Shown here: positions 55,346-64,000 of the stretch, in pieces
How the letters are laid out: each line of letters begins with the position of its first letter
How positions within the stretch are numbered: position 1 is the first letter of the stretch
Source of the DNA: Hypericum androsaemum
Lineage: Eukaryota; Streptophyta; Magnoliopsida; Malpighiales; Hypericaceae
Assembly (NCBI GenBank): GCA_963995505.1
Contig: OZ023192.1
Span: 16,475,001 to 16,539,000 of the forward strand
Direction of reading: 5' to 3'
Length of the DNA: 64,000 nucleotides
The notes under the pieces: generated by a model
The model's input: the letters and a program-made list of their open reading frames with translations, nothing else
Databases searched by the model: none
Told to the model about the DNA's origin: nothing
Made by a program: the position numbers and the translations under genes

Positions 55346-56856
55346 GAAGAAAAATGAGTCACAAAAATTCACACCGGATATTCATTTAATCATTTAATCA
55401 AGAGACATGATGTAATTGAACAGCAGATGCCCTATCCAAAAGGCGAGAAGATGGCCGGTGGTCCTTAGCTCCAGAATTTTTAGTTCCATATGTTGGTCGT
55501 GATCTTTCTTTGGTTCCATTTTATCGTTTTTCATAGGTTTGCAGGGGTTTGGTTTACGTTGAACAACGTTTCATCAGTAATAGTTTCTTTATTAATGCAT
55601 TTACCATTCAGTTAAAAAAAATCAAGACACATGGCTCTTTGGAAAGATTCTCCTTATACAATTTGACAACTCGTCTCAGGATTGAAGGGAGTGTCGAAGT
55701 AGAGACTATCATTAAGGAGGTAACTCGCAAGATAATAAAAGGATGTAAATGAACGAAACAAATCTAGAAAGTTTTGTTGTATGTTTAGAATAGGCTAACT
55801 TTCTTAGATATTTTTTAGACGAACTCTATTAATTTTTCGTTGCGATGACCTATATTTTTAGTACTCATAGTGTGATTTTTTTTCTCAGAAGAATATAACA
55901 TATACCTTCAAAAAATAATTAGGCTAATAAAAAATTTTGAATTCAAATAGTAAATACAACAAGGACACGACAAGGTCATCCGGATAAAGCACATAAAGAC
56001 AAATGACGGTCTGGTAAGACATTAATCAATTAATTTCATTTATCTGTTCTCGTCGAACCAATAAAAGGCCGAAACGTATAGGTATTTAAAATGATTGTTA
56101 TACCAAATTTAATCAATGGTGGGGTATTTTTCCCTTCTTCTCGAAAAAGAAATAATTATAATAATTTTATCACACATGCCTGTGTTAGTGTGTTTGCCCT
56201 ACAATTTTATATAGATCTCTTGCCCACCGACATTGGTTTTTTTTATAAGTTAGTTTTGTTAAATTATAATATTTACAATCTATTTAATGTTGTATCTTTT
56301 CTGTTGAAGTTACGATCGTCAAACTCGTTAAAATTTTTGTGATAAAATTTTGTGGAAAAAATTATGGTCGAAAAAGAATACCTCAATAGATAAACTCTAT
56401 TTTTGAGCTATTATACACCCAATAATTACATAATACATAGGTTCTTCCTAGGTAGTTACAACCCTAGCTATTAGACAAATAAACGTCGTTTTTCTCATGT
56501 TTTAGCTGAATATAGCAGAATATTTCTGATAGCCACCTATATTTGACCTCCTTACTAGTATTAATTTGTCTTCTTGTTCGTCTACGTCAACTTAAAATAA
56601 CGCCCACTATAAATTTTAAAAAAATCTTCTATTCAAGTTTTAAGTGTATAAAATATAATAAATAATTACTTCTTTAACATGATTTTACTTTGATAAATAT
56701 TAGAATTTCACACAAAATTAGGCTTATATAAATGTGTGTGTCCATTGTAACCGTTGCTTCAAATTCTCAACATCGCTCATGCTCTTCTATTTTTCTGTAA
56801 ATATTTCTCCCACACTCCGTAGAAAATTACAAGGTATAATTTACTCCGAAGCAAAA
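55346..56856. other. Non-coding interval upstream of the ankyrin pseudogene
   Basis: AT-rich with short unsupported frames (55549-55752, 56091-56342). It probably includes the upstream region of the ankyrin gene. No defined element was recognised. Confidence 0.55.
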
Positions 56857-58942
56857 ATGGATCCCTCGCAAGAGGATGGAAGTGGAACAAGTCCCAACGA
56901 CAATCTGATGACCGTCTCACCGGCAAATGATCAACACAAAAAAATAACCCATATTTAACATTTCTGCGTACTTCTTGATTAACCTAGAATGACGTCTTTA
57001 ATCGCCCGTAAAATTGGTCAGAAAAACTTGCACAACGGTTGAAGTTGTACAAGGCGACGACTAGCGGGGATTGGACGGAAGCCAAGAGAATATTGGACGA
57101 CAACCCGGAATCAATGCCGGCTCCTCTGACTCCATCAGGAGATACCGTCCTCCACCTGTCGTCTGCTCTTAGTGGCGCCAAAAGCGTATTGTTCCTCCGA
57201 CAGCTGGTAGACTTGATGGAGCAGAAAGGGTCGTCGCTTCGAGTGGTAAATGACAGCAAGCGCAACGCCCTTCATTACGCTGCTCGGGCCGGGAACGCCA
57301 GGGCGGCTATGTTGTTGGTGGAAAGGGATCCAAGTTTGACCCAGCAATTGAACGAATCGGGGAATCCTCCGCTTCACGCCGCTGCTCGGTATGGGCACGA
57401 GGATACTGTTAGATTTCTGCTACCTGTGAGTCGTCGTCAGGACCCAACCCTCTTCTCCACTAACGCCGATGTTAAGATCCTGCACGAGGATAATGTTTTG
57501 GATTCGACATAGATATTGATACAATAATATACTACTATCTTCTATTACACCAGATTTAGCCATCGAGGTAGTTGAAGGAAATCCCGGATTGGCCACTATG
57601 ACAAGTAGCAAGGGCATTCCCAAGTCGAGGTAGACATGGTGGCACGAAAGCCGCGGGCATTCCCAAGTGGTCAGCGGCTCACACTTTCGGAGCGTTTACT
57701 ATATTATGGTCCGCTTTTATTCTGACTAAATATTGTTAATTGACAAGCTCATTCTCGTTTTTTATTTTGACAAAAATAAATATTTTCGGAGCGTTTCAGT
57801 TTGGAAGAAGTTGTTTGTCAAGAAAGGCAATTCCCCTCGGAGAAAAGACATTGGGAACCCAATAAACCTTACCACTGTTTGGGAAGTTCCACACCGAGGC
57901 TTTGAAGCATAAACACATTCTGCAGCTGCTGAAAAATTTAGCAGGGAAAGCAGCAACATCGGAACAGGCTGACGTTGTATTCAGTTCATCCGTGTTTCTT
58001 GCAGCTGAAGCCATGAGTTTGTTGCAGAAGTTATAAAGGCGTACATCGGCAATGTGATTTTTACGGCCGATGAAGAAGATAGAAGTGTTTTTGATATTGC
58101 AGTAATACATCGGCAAGAGACAGTGTTCAATCTGCTGTTTCAGTTAAGGTCATTGAAGTACTTTACGATAGGGTACGACAATTTTAGCAACACAATGCTG
58201 CATTATGCAGCTATGTTGGACCCATCTACCCGGATTGACAAGATACCGGGTGCTGCTCTACAGGTGCAAAGGGAGTTGCAGTGGTTTCAGGTAAATATAT
58301 TATTATATCTTCAACGTAGAAACAATTTGATGATGATGATCACAGTAACAACAATTTGATGCAGGCTGTGGAACAACTAGTTGAGCCATCGTATAGGGTA
58401 TCGAAAAATGAAGATGATAAGGTACCCGAAATGCTGTTTTATGAGTCCCACAAAGAACCAGTGAAGGAAGGCGAGGAATGGATGAAAGGAACAGCTAATT
58501 CTTACACTATCGTGGCTGCTTTGGTGGTAACCGTTGCCTTTGCATCTGCATTCACTCTACCTGGCGGCAACAATGGCTTACCGATTTTCTTAAACGACAC
58601 ATGGTTCATGGTTTTTACCATCACAAATACTTTGGCACTCTTCTCTTCAGCTACCTCGTTGTTGATGTTTCTCGGGATTTTCTAAAGGCGTTACCGACGA
58701 GGTTGGCGATCGGTCAGATCACCTTATTCTTTGCGATTGCGACAATGCTGGTTGCTTTTGCCGCTTCGGTCAGCATGGTTCTATCCCACCGTGTTGCTTG
58801 GATTATAGTCCCACTTGCATTGCTGGCATGTCTTCCACTAAGCTTGTTTGTTTTCTTGCAATTCCCATTGCTTGTGGAAGTTGTCTATGCAACTTTCGGA
58901 CCCAGCATCTTCAGGAAGCATAGTAACAAGATGTTGATTTAG
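56857..58942 (+). pseudogene. Ankyrin-repeat/PGG-domain membrane protein gene (ACD6/ITN1-like family), broken
   Basis: A possible first exon begins MDPSQEDGSGTSPNDNLMTV (56857). The ankyrin part (57021-57512) starts LKLYKATTSGDWTEAKRILD and has repeats GDTVLHLSSALSGA, RNALHYAARAGNARAAMLL and NPPLHAAARYGHEDTVRFLL. It ends in a frameshift near 57490; a piece AIEVVEGNPGLATMTSSKGI follows at 57555-57615. A later exon (57890-58290) contains a TGA after SSVFLAA and the repeat NTMLHYAAMLDPS, and ends at a donor CAG|GTAAAT. The intron 58291-58363 is followed by the PGG domain: ANSYTIVAALVVTVAFASAF, TLPGGNNGLPIFLND. About 26 bases are deleted after LMFLGI, shifting the frame before the last membrane segments (ATMLVAFAASVSMVLSHRVA). 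Such proteins sit in membranes and act in stress and defence signalling; this copy cannot be full length. Confidence 0.85.
57664..57880 (+). repeat. Intron/exon segment duplicated at 55083-55300
   Basis: Same order of blocks as in the upstream copy (GGAGCGTTTACTATATTATG, TTGACAAGCTCATTCTCG, GTTTGGAAGAAGTTGTTTGT). It lies within the ankyrin pseudogene. It differs by several indels, so the duplication is not recent. Confidence 0.8.
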
Positions 58943-59159
58943 TCTTTGTCAAACTCTTCATATGAAGCATTTGGGTCCATCAGATCGCTAGAATGGAGGG
59001 CAATCCTAACCTTGTACAATGTGGTTCAACCTATAACTCAAATTACAATATCATTGGCTAATTCCATAGATACATCTATTTGAACCGTTGCAACTATTGG
59101 AATTATATTTTCTCGTAGTATAGAAAATGGGATAGATAGAGGTATATTTATATTTATAT
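58943..59159. other. 3' flank of the ankyrin pseudogene
   Basis: Non-coding; nothing recognised beyond presumed 3' untranslated sequence. Confidence 0.5.
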
Positions 59160-59790
59160 ATTTCTTGGCGGATAGTGAGGCGGTGGACCGCTTTGTACAA
59201 CGAGACCGTGGCGGCTAATGATTGTTTCGCCATTGAGAATGCAATTGGGAAAAATCTGATATCACCGTAGAGATATATTTATATGTTCAGCAAGACGAAG
59301 GATTAGGGGGTAGGTATTGTGCGTACGCAACGAGATTGGTATTGTGCGTAGGCAGCGAGCAATCTCGTTGCGTTGCTTCTTTCTATTTCTAATATCGGGC
59401 CACTCTTAGTCTTGGGCTTATTCGGAAGATAAATTAATTGGAGATTAACATTGGGTTAAACCTAGAAAGAGGCCCGTGAAATTGATACACTGTTTTGTTC
59501 GGGGAAAAAAGAGAGGAGAAGAAATGGATACACTGGTAACCTGAATTCCGGCCCATATTATTGCTTTTAAGCTTCACAATTAATCGCTTAAAGGTTCAAG
59601 ACCAAGTCCATCAATTCATGAATGTTTTATTGTTTCTCAAAAAATTTACACAGTCTGAATTCCGGCCCATATTATTGTTTCTATTAGTCGATTTATTCCC
59701 TAAAGAAAAAAGATTAGTCGATTTAGTAACTATTTACTTATTTTAATAAATATATGGTTTAAGAAATCATAACCTCAATTCAGCATTTTT
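59160..59790 (-). repeat. Recent duplicate of the F-box copy B 5' flank (copy G)
   Basis: It matches 21925-22475 from TTCTTGGCGGATAGTGAGGC to CCTCAATTCAGCATTTTTC with few differences, except an extra GTACGCAACGAGATTGGTAT block near 59320-59345. It includes the leader beginning MAKQSLAATVSLYK but no F-box exon. On the right it stops at the LINE scrap. Confidence 0.85.
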
Positions 59791-59955
59791 CTCAAGGAGG
59801 TGGAGTGGGTCCGGCCGTATACTGACCCTAACCTTTTTGATAAGGTGGATGATGTCTCTAATGTAAAGCTGGAGGCTATTCCTACTTCCGAAGAAATCAA
59901 GGAGGCTATATGGGCTTGCGATGGGGAGAAGGCACCGGGCCCCAACGTTTTTTGT
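59791..59955 (+). pseudogene. LINE reverse-transcriptase N-terminal scrap
   Basis: An open stretch encodes IPTSEEIKEAIWACDGEKAP, then GPN. It matches the start of the reverse-transcriptase domain of plant L1-type LINEs, where EEIKxAVWxCDxxKAPGPDGF is characteristic. It ends exactly where Copia-like sequence begins. Confidence 0.75.
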
Positions 59956-61347
59956 TTCACGGGTTGTGAAAGAGGATCCAAGTCAAAGTCAAAGAAGTTC
60001 AATAGAAGTGGCTTCAAGTGCAGAGAAGGGCACATGAAGAGGACTATCCAGACGAAATAGGAATCAAGACAACGAGGAGAGATCGGCATTCGCAACTGTG
60101 GTCACATGTTCAGATGGGTCGAATGGTGACTGACTTTCTGTCTCATCAAGTCCAATGCATCCTGATAATCTCTTTTCGTTAAGGACCTTGGATTATAACA
60201 ATGATATTTATAAAGGTATGCTAATAAAGGTGGAGAAGGATGCAATGTTAGGGATGAATGGTAAAAGAAAATACTTACAGGTTAGTTGAAAATATTATTG
60301 TAGGTGTAGTCACATCAATGGGCCTGATGAAGTGAGAAAAGGTGCAAGTCATATGAGGGAGCAAAGGCTTGACATGGATGATTTAAGTGCAGTTGGGATT
60401 CACAGAGACATGGATAGCAAGCTATGATTGATTCATGGTTGGCAATGAGCCATGGTTGTATCAGAGAAGCTTTGTTAGCTGGGCCCACCTATGGTTGTCT
60501 AAAGGAACATCGATGTCAAGGGTGTTGGGTAGGTTTAGCATGAGAAATGCAAAGCCGTTGGTGACACCATGAGCGAATTAGGCATCTCACACAAGGCCGA
60601 ACAGTAGAATTCATGGTATGTCGAGGGTTCTACTTGGTGGAACAAAAGGTTTCTCTTTGTATGCTATGACACGTAACATTGGTTTGAGGCAAGAAGGAAC
60701 AGCAAAAAAGCTGTTCGAGGTTGCGGAGCATTGGGTTGACCAAAAAATAGAGAGAGCATCTATTGGTCGCAAGGTTGCTTCAGCATGTGGACTTGCTAGT
60801 TGGGTTTCGATGGAGTTTGGAGGGAAGATGTCAAGCAAGCTTCACGGTGATTGAACAAAAAGGAAGAGAGAAAGTTGAGATGATATTATTGATGGCAGTT
60901 GTATCTATGGTTCGAGGTGGAGTCGGTGGAGTCAAATTAGTTTCGCGAGCTCTCATGATTCTTCATGGGGCAGTGTCTCATCAATGTGGAGTTTGTTGAA
61001 GTTCGGATGGAGCTTCATGGTTCGTCCACAATATGATTTCTCTCCAAGGTGGAGATTGTTAGAGATGTCGAGAAATTGAAGAGGAAACGTTTTGTGGGAT
61101 TGTTTCCAATTTAGTTCAGACTCTTGTTTTGGACTCCTAATTCGACCTAAATATATTACTTGATGGACAAGTGTTTGCCTCTATATAAAGATATGTTACC
61201 CAAGGATTTTGTATGGCTTTGTGACTCGAATCTATCAATGAAAGTTCTCTTTTTTCCCCGTGGACATAGGCATTAGGCCGAACCACATAATCTCTTGCGT
61301 CTGTGTTCTTTGCGCATTTTGTTCTCTTGGTTGCTGAATTCCTAACA
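59956..61347 (+). mobile_element. Decayed second member of the young non-autonomous Copia family
   Basis: Plus-strand relative of the element at 15429-17915. A degraded zinc-knuckle region (FKCREGHMKR) lies near 60010-60040. The family's unusual C-terminal region is at 60618-60854 (MSRVLLGGTKGFSLYAMTRN, ASIGRKVASACGLASW), followed by a polypurine tract (CCAAGGTGGAGAT, to 61056) and a 3' LTR (61057-61347). The 5' LTR and most of gag are gone; many stops are present. Confidence 0.85.
61057..61347 (+). repeat. 3' LTR of the decayed Copia family member
   Basis: About 291 bases, beginning TGTTAGAGATGTCGAGAAAT and ending GCTGAATTCCTAACA. It is clearly diverged from the LTRs at 15429 and 17634 but shares GACATAGGCATTAGGCCGAA and GGATTTTGTATGGCTTTGTG. 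Confidence 0.9.
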
Positions 61348-62057
61348 AATACAATAATGTTATATACTCGTTCAAAAATGATTACCATCATTTAAAGGTC
61401 TTAAGACCTCGAGCATATATTTGGTCGGCCTAATAATTGTCTAAATACCAAGTGATGTCAACCAAAAAGTAAAAGTCACAGGCTGTTATATTTTTTTTGG
61501 TAAAAAAAATGTAATTTTAATTAAGCATCTACGTTTTAATCTTCAACGAAAACTAACACGTTAATCGGGCACAATCCCACTACCCCAATGACACCCTTGG
61601 ACCGAAATTAAGCACATCCCTGAAATTAACAGATCAATATATGGGCCCAAAGTCGTTAAATGTGAAATTATATGTAGACGTAAAGTTTTTACATGCAATA
61701 ATACCTTATTAGGTTTACTTGCCTAATAAAATAGGTACAAAGGTGGGATATATTTGGAAAATTTTATAATGATCTCTCTTGTTTTTGTATATCAATAATT
61801 GCAATTTTGCGGAATGATAATTTTATGACCGACTTCATATAGTTTACTTTCTCTTCCATAGATTTTACTTAGACATCTACCTTCTAAATATTCTTGTTTG
61901 TTGTAAAATTATCACCGTAAAAATAATCGGGCCGTGCTTAGCACTAAAAAAAGGAAAGTGACGATCACTTTTTTATTATAAAAAAGAATTTTGGAACACC
62001 GTGTGAACAATGCTCAGTGGATGTTGAGTGTGTTTGGGAACCAATAGTTTAGGAGTA
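61348..62057. other. Non-coding interval
   Basis: AT-rich, with stops in all frames; no gene or bounded repeat recognised. The last nine bases are the left copy of the adjacent element's target duplication. Confidence 0.55.
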
Positions 62058-62208
62058 CATAGAAAATTAGGGTATGGATTGGGTACGGAATGCTCAGATT
62101 TCGAACGGTTCAGAATGAAGACACGCAGAGACTTTTTTGTAAATATATTAAAATACAAGGACCAAAATGAAAAAAGTCACGCACAAACATAGATTGGATA
62201 CAAATATC

Positions 62209-62281
62209 ATTATCACATAACTGCACATGCCAGTATCACATAACTGCGCATGCCAGTATCACATAACTGCGCATGCCACTG
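62209..62281. repeat. Minisatellite, 23-bp unit x 3
   Basis: The unit is AGTATCACATAACTGCGCAT followed by GCC, three nearly perfect copies. Confidence 0.9.
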
Positions 62282-62382
62282 TGACCTTTTTGCAAAAATG
62301 CTAAAATACGGGGGACCAAAATGAAAAAAACTATGCGTGCTATTAACATCAACAGGGACTTGCCGTTTTCACAAAAACAAAT

Positions 62383-62455
62383 GTCATTATCACATAACTG
62401 TACTTGCCATTATCACATAACTGTGCTTGTCATTATCACATACCTGCGCTTGCCG
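62383..62455. repeat. Minisatellite, 23-bp unit x 3, second array
   Basis: The unit is CATTATCACATAACTGTGCT followed by TGC, three copies, related to the first array. Confidence 0.9.
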
Positions 62456-62867
62456 CTGCGGTCTCCCTTCACTCCAAACCGTTCGGAATCAATTCTTTTA
62501 CTCCGTACCCAATCCAAAGCCAAAAAATTAGGAGTAGAAAATACAATATATCTGCTTGGTGAAATAATGGATTGGGTAGTTATTATATTATATGAATCTT
62601 TACTAGATAGTTGTATATTATATGTTTGATCAAATTTTTTTGATGTTAACTATACTATATAAAACAATATTTCAAAAAAATTACAAAATTAATATCTCTT
62701 AAAAAATAAATTTTACAAATATAGTAAATAATTAAGTTCTTCACTCATTGAGACATCAATTTTCAAAATAAGTAATATTAAATTATTACTATTTTAATTA
62801 AAATAAATAATTTAGATTATTTTATTTAAGTTTAATTTAAAAAATAAAAAATAATTATAAAAAATGA

Positions 62868-62970
62868 ATTGAAAAAGAACTGAAAATGGATAAAAAAGAA
62901 CCGAATATGGATCGAAAAAGAACTGAAAATGGATCGAAAAAGAACCGAATATGGATCGAAAAAAATCAAA
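62868..62970. repeat. 22-bp tandem repeat
   Basis: GAACCGAATATGGATCGAAA-type units (alternating with GAACTGAAAATGGATCGAAA) occur about four times. Confidence 0.9.
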
Positions 62971-62974
62971 AATT

Positions 62975-63195
62975 GTCTCACTCGGGTACTTATCTTTCTT
63001 TTTCTTGCCCTTATCTTGCCTTGTCTTGTTTTTTCTTACCTTGTCTTGCCTTTTTTGCATTATCTTACTTTTTCATATCTTTTCTTGCTTTATCTTTCTT
63101 TTTTTTTGCCTTATCTTACATTTTCATGCCTTTTCTTACCATTCATATCTTATCTTCCCTTTTTTTTTTTTATCTTGCCTTATCTTCTCTGTAAC
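62975..63195. repeat. Pyrimidine-rich low-complexity tract
   Basis: Irregular CTTATCTTGCCTTTT-type repeats give long Phe/Leu-rich chance frames on the plus strand. No protein is inferred. Confidence 0.85.
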
Positions 63196-64000
63196 TCTGT
63201 ATTTCATGGATAAGTTGTTGGAATATCGCATTCTTAACCTTTTGATGTCAACAAAATCACATCCGTGAACTTGCTCGTATCCAATCAGCTCCTTTTATTG
63301 AAAGAGAAAAAAATAAGGTAAAGATGGAAAAAAATATGCCCTAATGCGAGTAAAGGTAACGTTTGGTAAATAAATGAATAAAATTATGAAAGGTCATCTG
63401 TTCAACAAAGAAATAAGATACATATCATGTTTTAACTATACTTTTAAAATCCATTAAGGACGTGGAATAGGTGACAAAAAAATTAACCAAGAAGATCAAT
63501 TTCCTAACCAGGGAAATTAAAGCGATCCTCTCTCTTTTTTTGAAGACAGAAATTAAAACGATCCAAATTAAATATATACATTCTACTTATAAAAGAAAAA
63601 TTAAATATATACATCGTCCCTTATAATAATCAACATAATATAAATTTCATATCTCTCTCTATTCATTTATATAAGAATTAGAATAAATGATAATTTTAAC
63701 ATATTGAAATAAATATTGACATGATCTTGTTATTCTTATTTTTATATTCAACCAAATATAAGAAATTAAGAAATTCAATAAGTTAACCATTTGTCCTTTA
63801 TGAAAATATTTATTTAGAATACAAATAAGCAAGGTTTCCAAATACGACCCGGCAGCTCTGGCCTCCGAGTCGTGTTTTAACCGATTGGACCATCGATCAG
63901 ACCGGTACTTTTTTAATATATATAAAATATATTTTTATTGATATTTTAATTACTCCTATCCCTCTTTCCCAACTTTTTCTTTCTTTTTTGACCCTTTGAA
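63196..64000. other. Non-coding right end of the window
   Basis: AT-rich. A short GC-richer patch at 63845-63905 (GACCCGGCAGCTCTGGCCTC) was not identified. No gene recognised. Confidence 0.5.

Larger units (their letters stand above)
62058..62527. mobile_element. Mutator-like MITE (470 bp) containing minisatellite arrays
   Basis: A 9-base direct repeat TTAGGAGTA flanks it (62049-62057 and 62528-62536). The ends are inverted: TATGGATTGGGTACGGA...CGAACGGTTCAGAATGAAG on the left and, as reverse complement, TTTGGATTGGGTACGGA...CGAACGGTTTGGAGTGAAG on the right. The outermost 15-20 bases pair poorly. The interior has two related halves (62138-62290 and 62295-62460), each with ACCAAAATGAAAAAA and a three-unit 23-base array. 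No coding potential. Confidence 0.75.

Noticed and set aside
62886..63268. Phe/Leu-rich frames
   Set aside because: Translation of a low-complexity pyrimidine tract.
63845..63905. GC-rich patch as a gene end or RNA gene
   Set aside because: Too short, no structure or frame, nothing recognised.

Overview
This is plant nuclear DNA, most likely from a eudicot. It is AT-rich and intron-bearing, and it is crowded with plant-type transposable elements: Copia and Athila-like Gypsy LTR retrotransposons, Mutator-like elements with 9-bp target duplications, Emigrant/pogo MITEs and a Cassandra-like TRIM carrying a 5S rRNA-like segment. The host-gene remnants are plant families, namely F-box/LRR proteins and ankyrin-PGG membrane proteins. 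The species cannot be named from the sequence. No bacterial-style operon, CRISPR array or replication origin is present.

Layout. 1-1550: the 5' end of a minus-strand gene with a 5'-UTR intron that runs off the window edge, probably a Mutator-type (MULE) transposase N-terminus, with a hairpin array just upstream. 1550-7400: non-coding DNA with a non-LTR insertion and one tandem duplication. 7400-9985: a MITE, then a 2.16-kb foldback element with two tRNA-like segments and a 9-bp target duplication. 9986-13100: non-coding, with a second MITE copy and the Cassandra-like element.

13100-55060: a decayed tandem array of F-box/LRR genes, all minus strand (copies called A to F here). Insertions have split it: a very young non-autonomous Copia (15429-17915) and a deleted Copia (18632-21452), both in copy B; a large degenerate Copia region (24279-33103) that contains a Pack-MULE (30347-31647) with a captured RING-finger piece; a fourth Copia (37078-40740); and an 11.9-kb Athila-like Gypsy element (41393-53281) in the flank of copy E. 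55080-58950: an ankyrin-PGG pseudogene and a partial duplicate of its middle. 59160-61350: a recent duplicate of the copy-B 5' flank, a LINE reverse-transcriptase scrap, and a second member of the young Copia family. 61350-64000: non-coding, with a MITE containing minisatellites and low-complexity tracts.

Almost every coding sequence is broken, so the window reads as a degenerating gene cluster used repeatedly as an insertion target. Target-site duplications still frame six insertions exactly or nearly so, which allows much of the nesting order to be reconstructed. The least ordinary items are the foldback element with paired tRNA-like segments, the Pack-MULE with the RING fragment, the Copia family whose open reading frame continues into non-pol protein, and a palindromic CTAGCGGYCGCTAG-type motif shared by the LTRs of a Copia and a Gypsy element.
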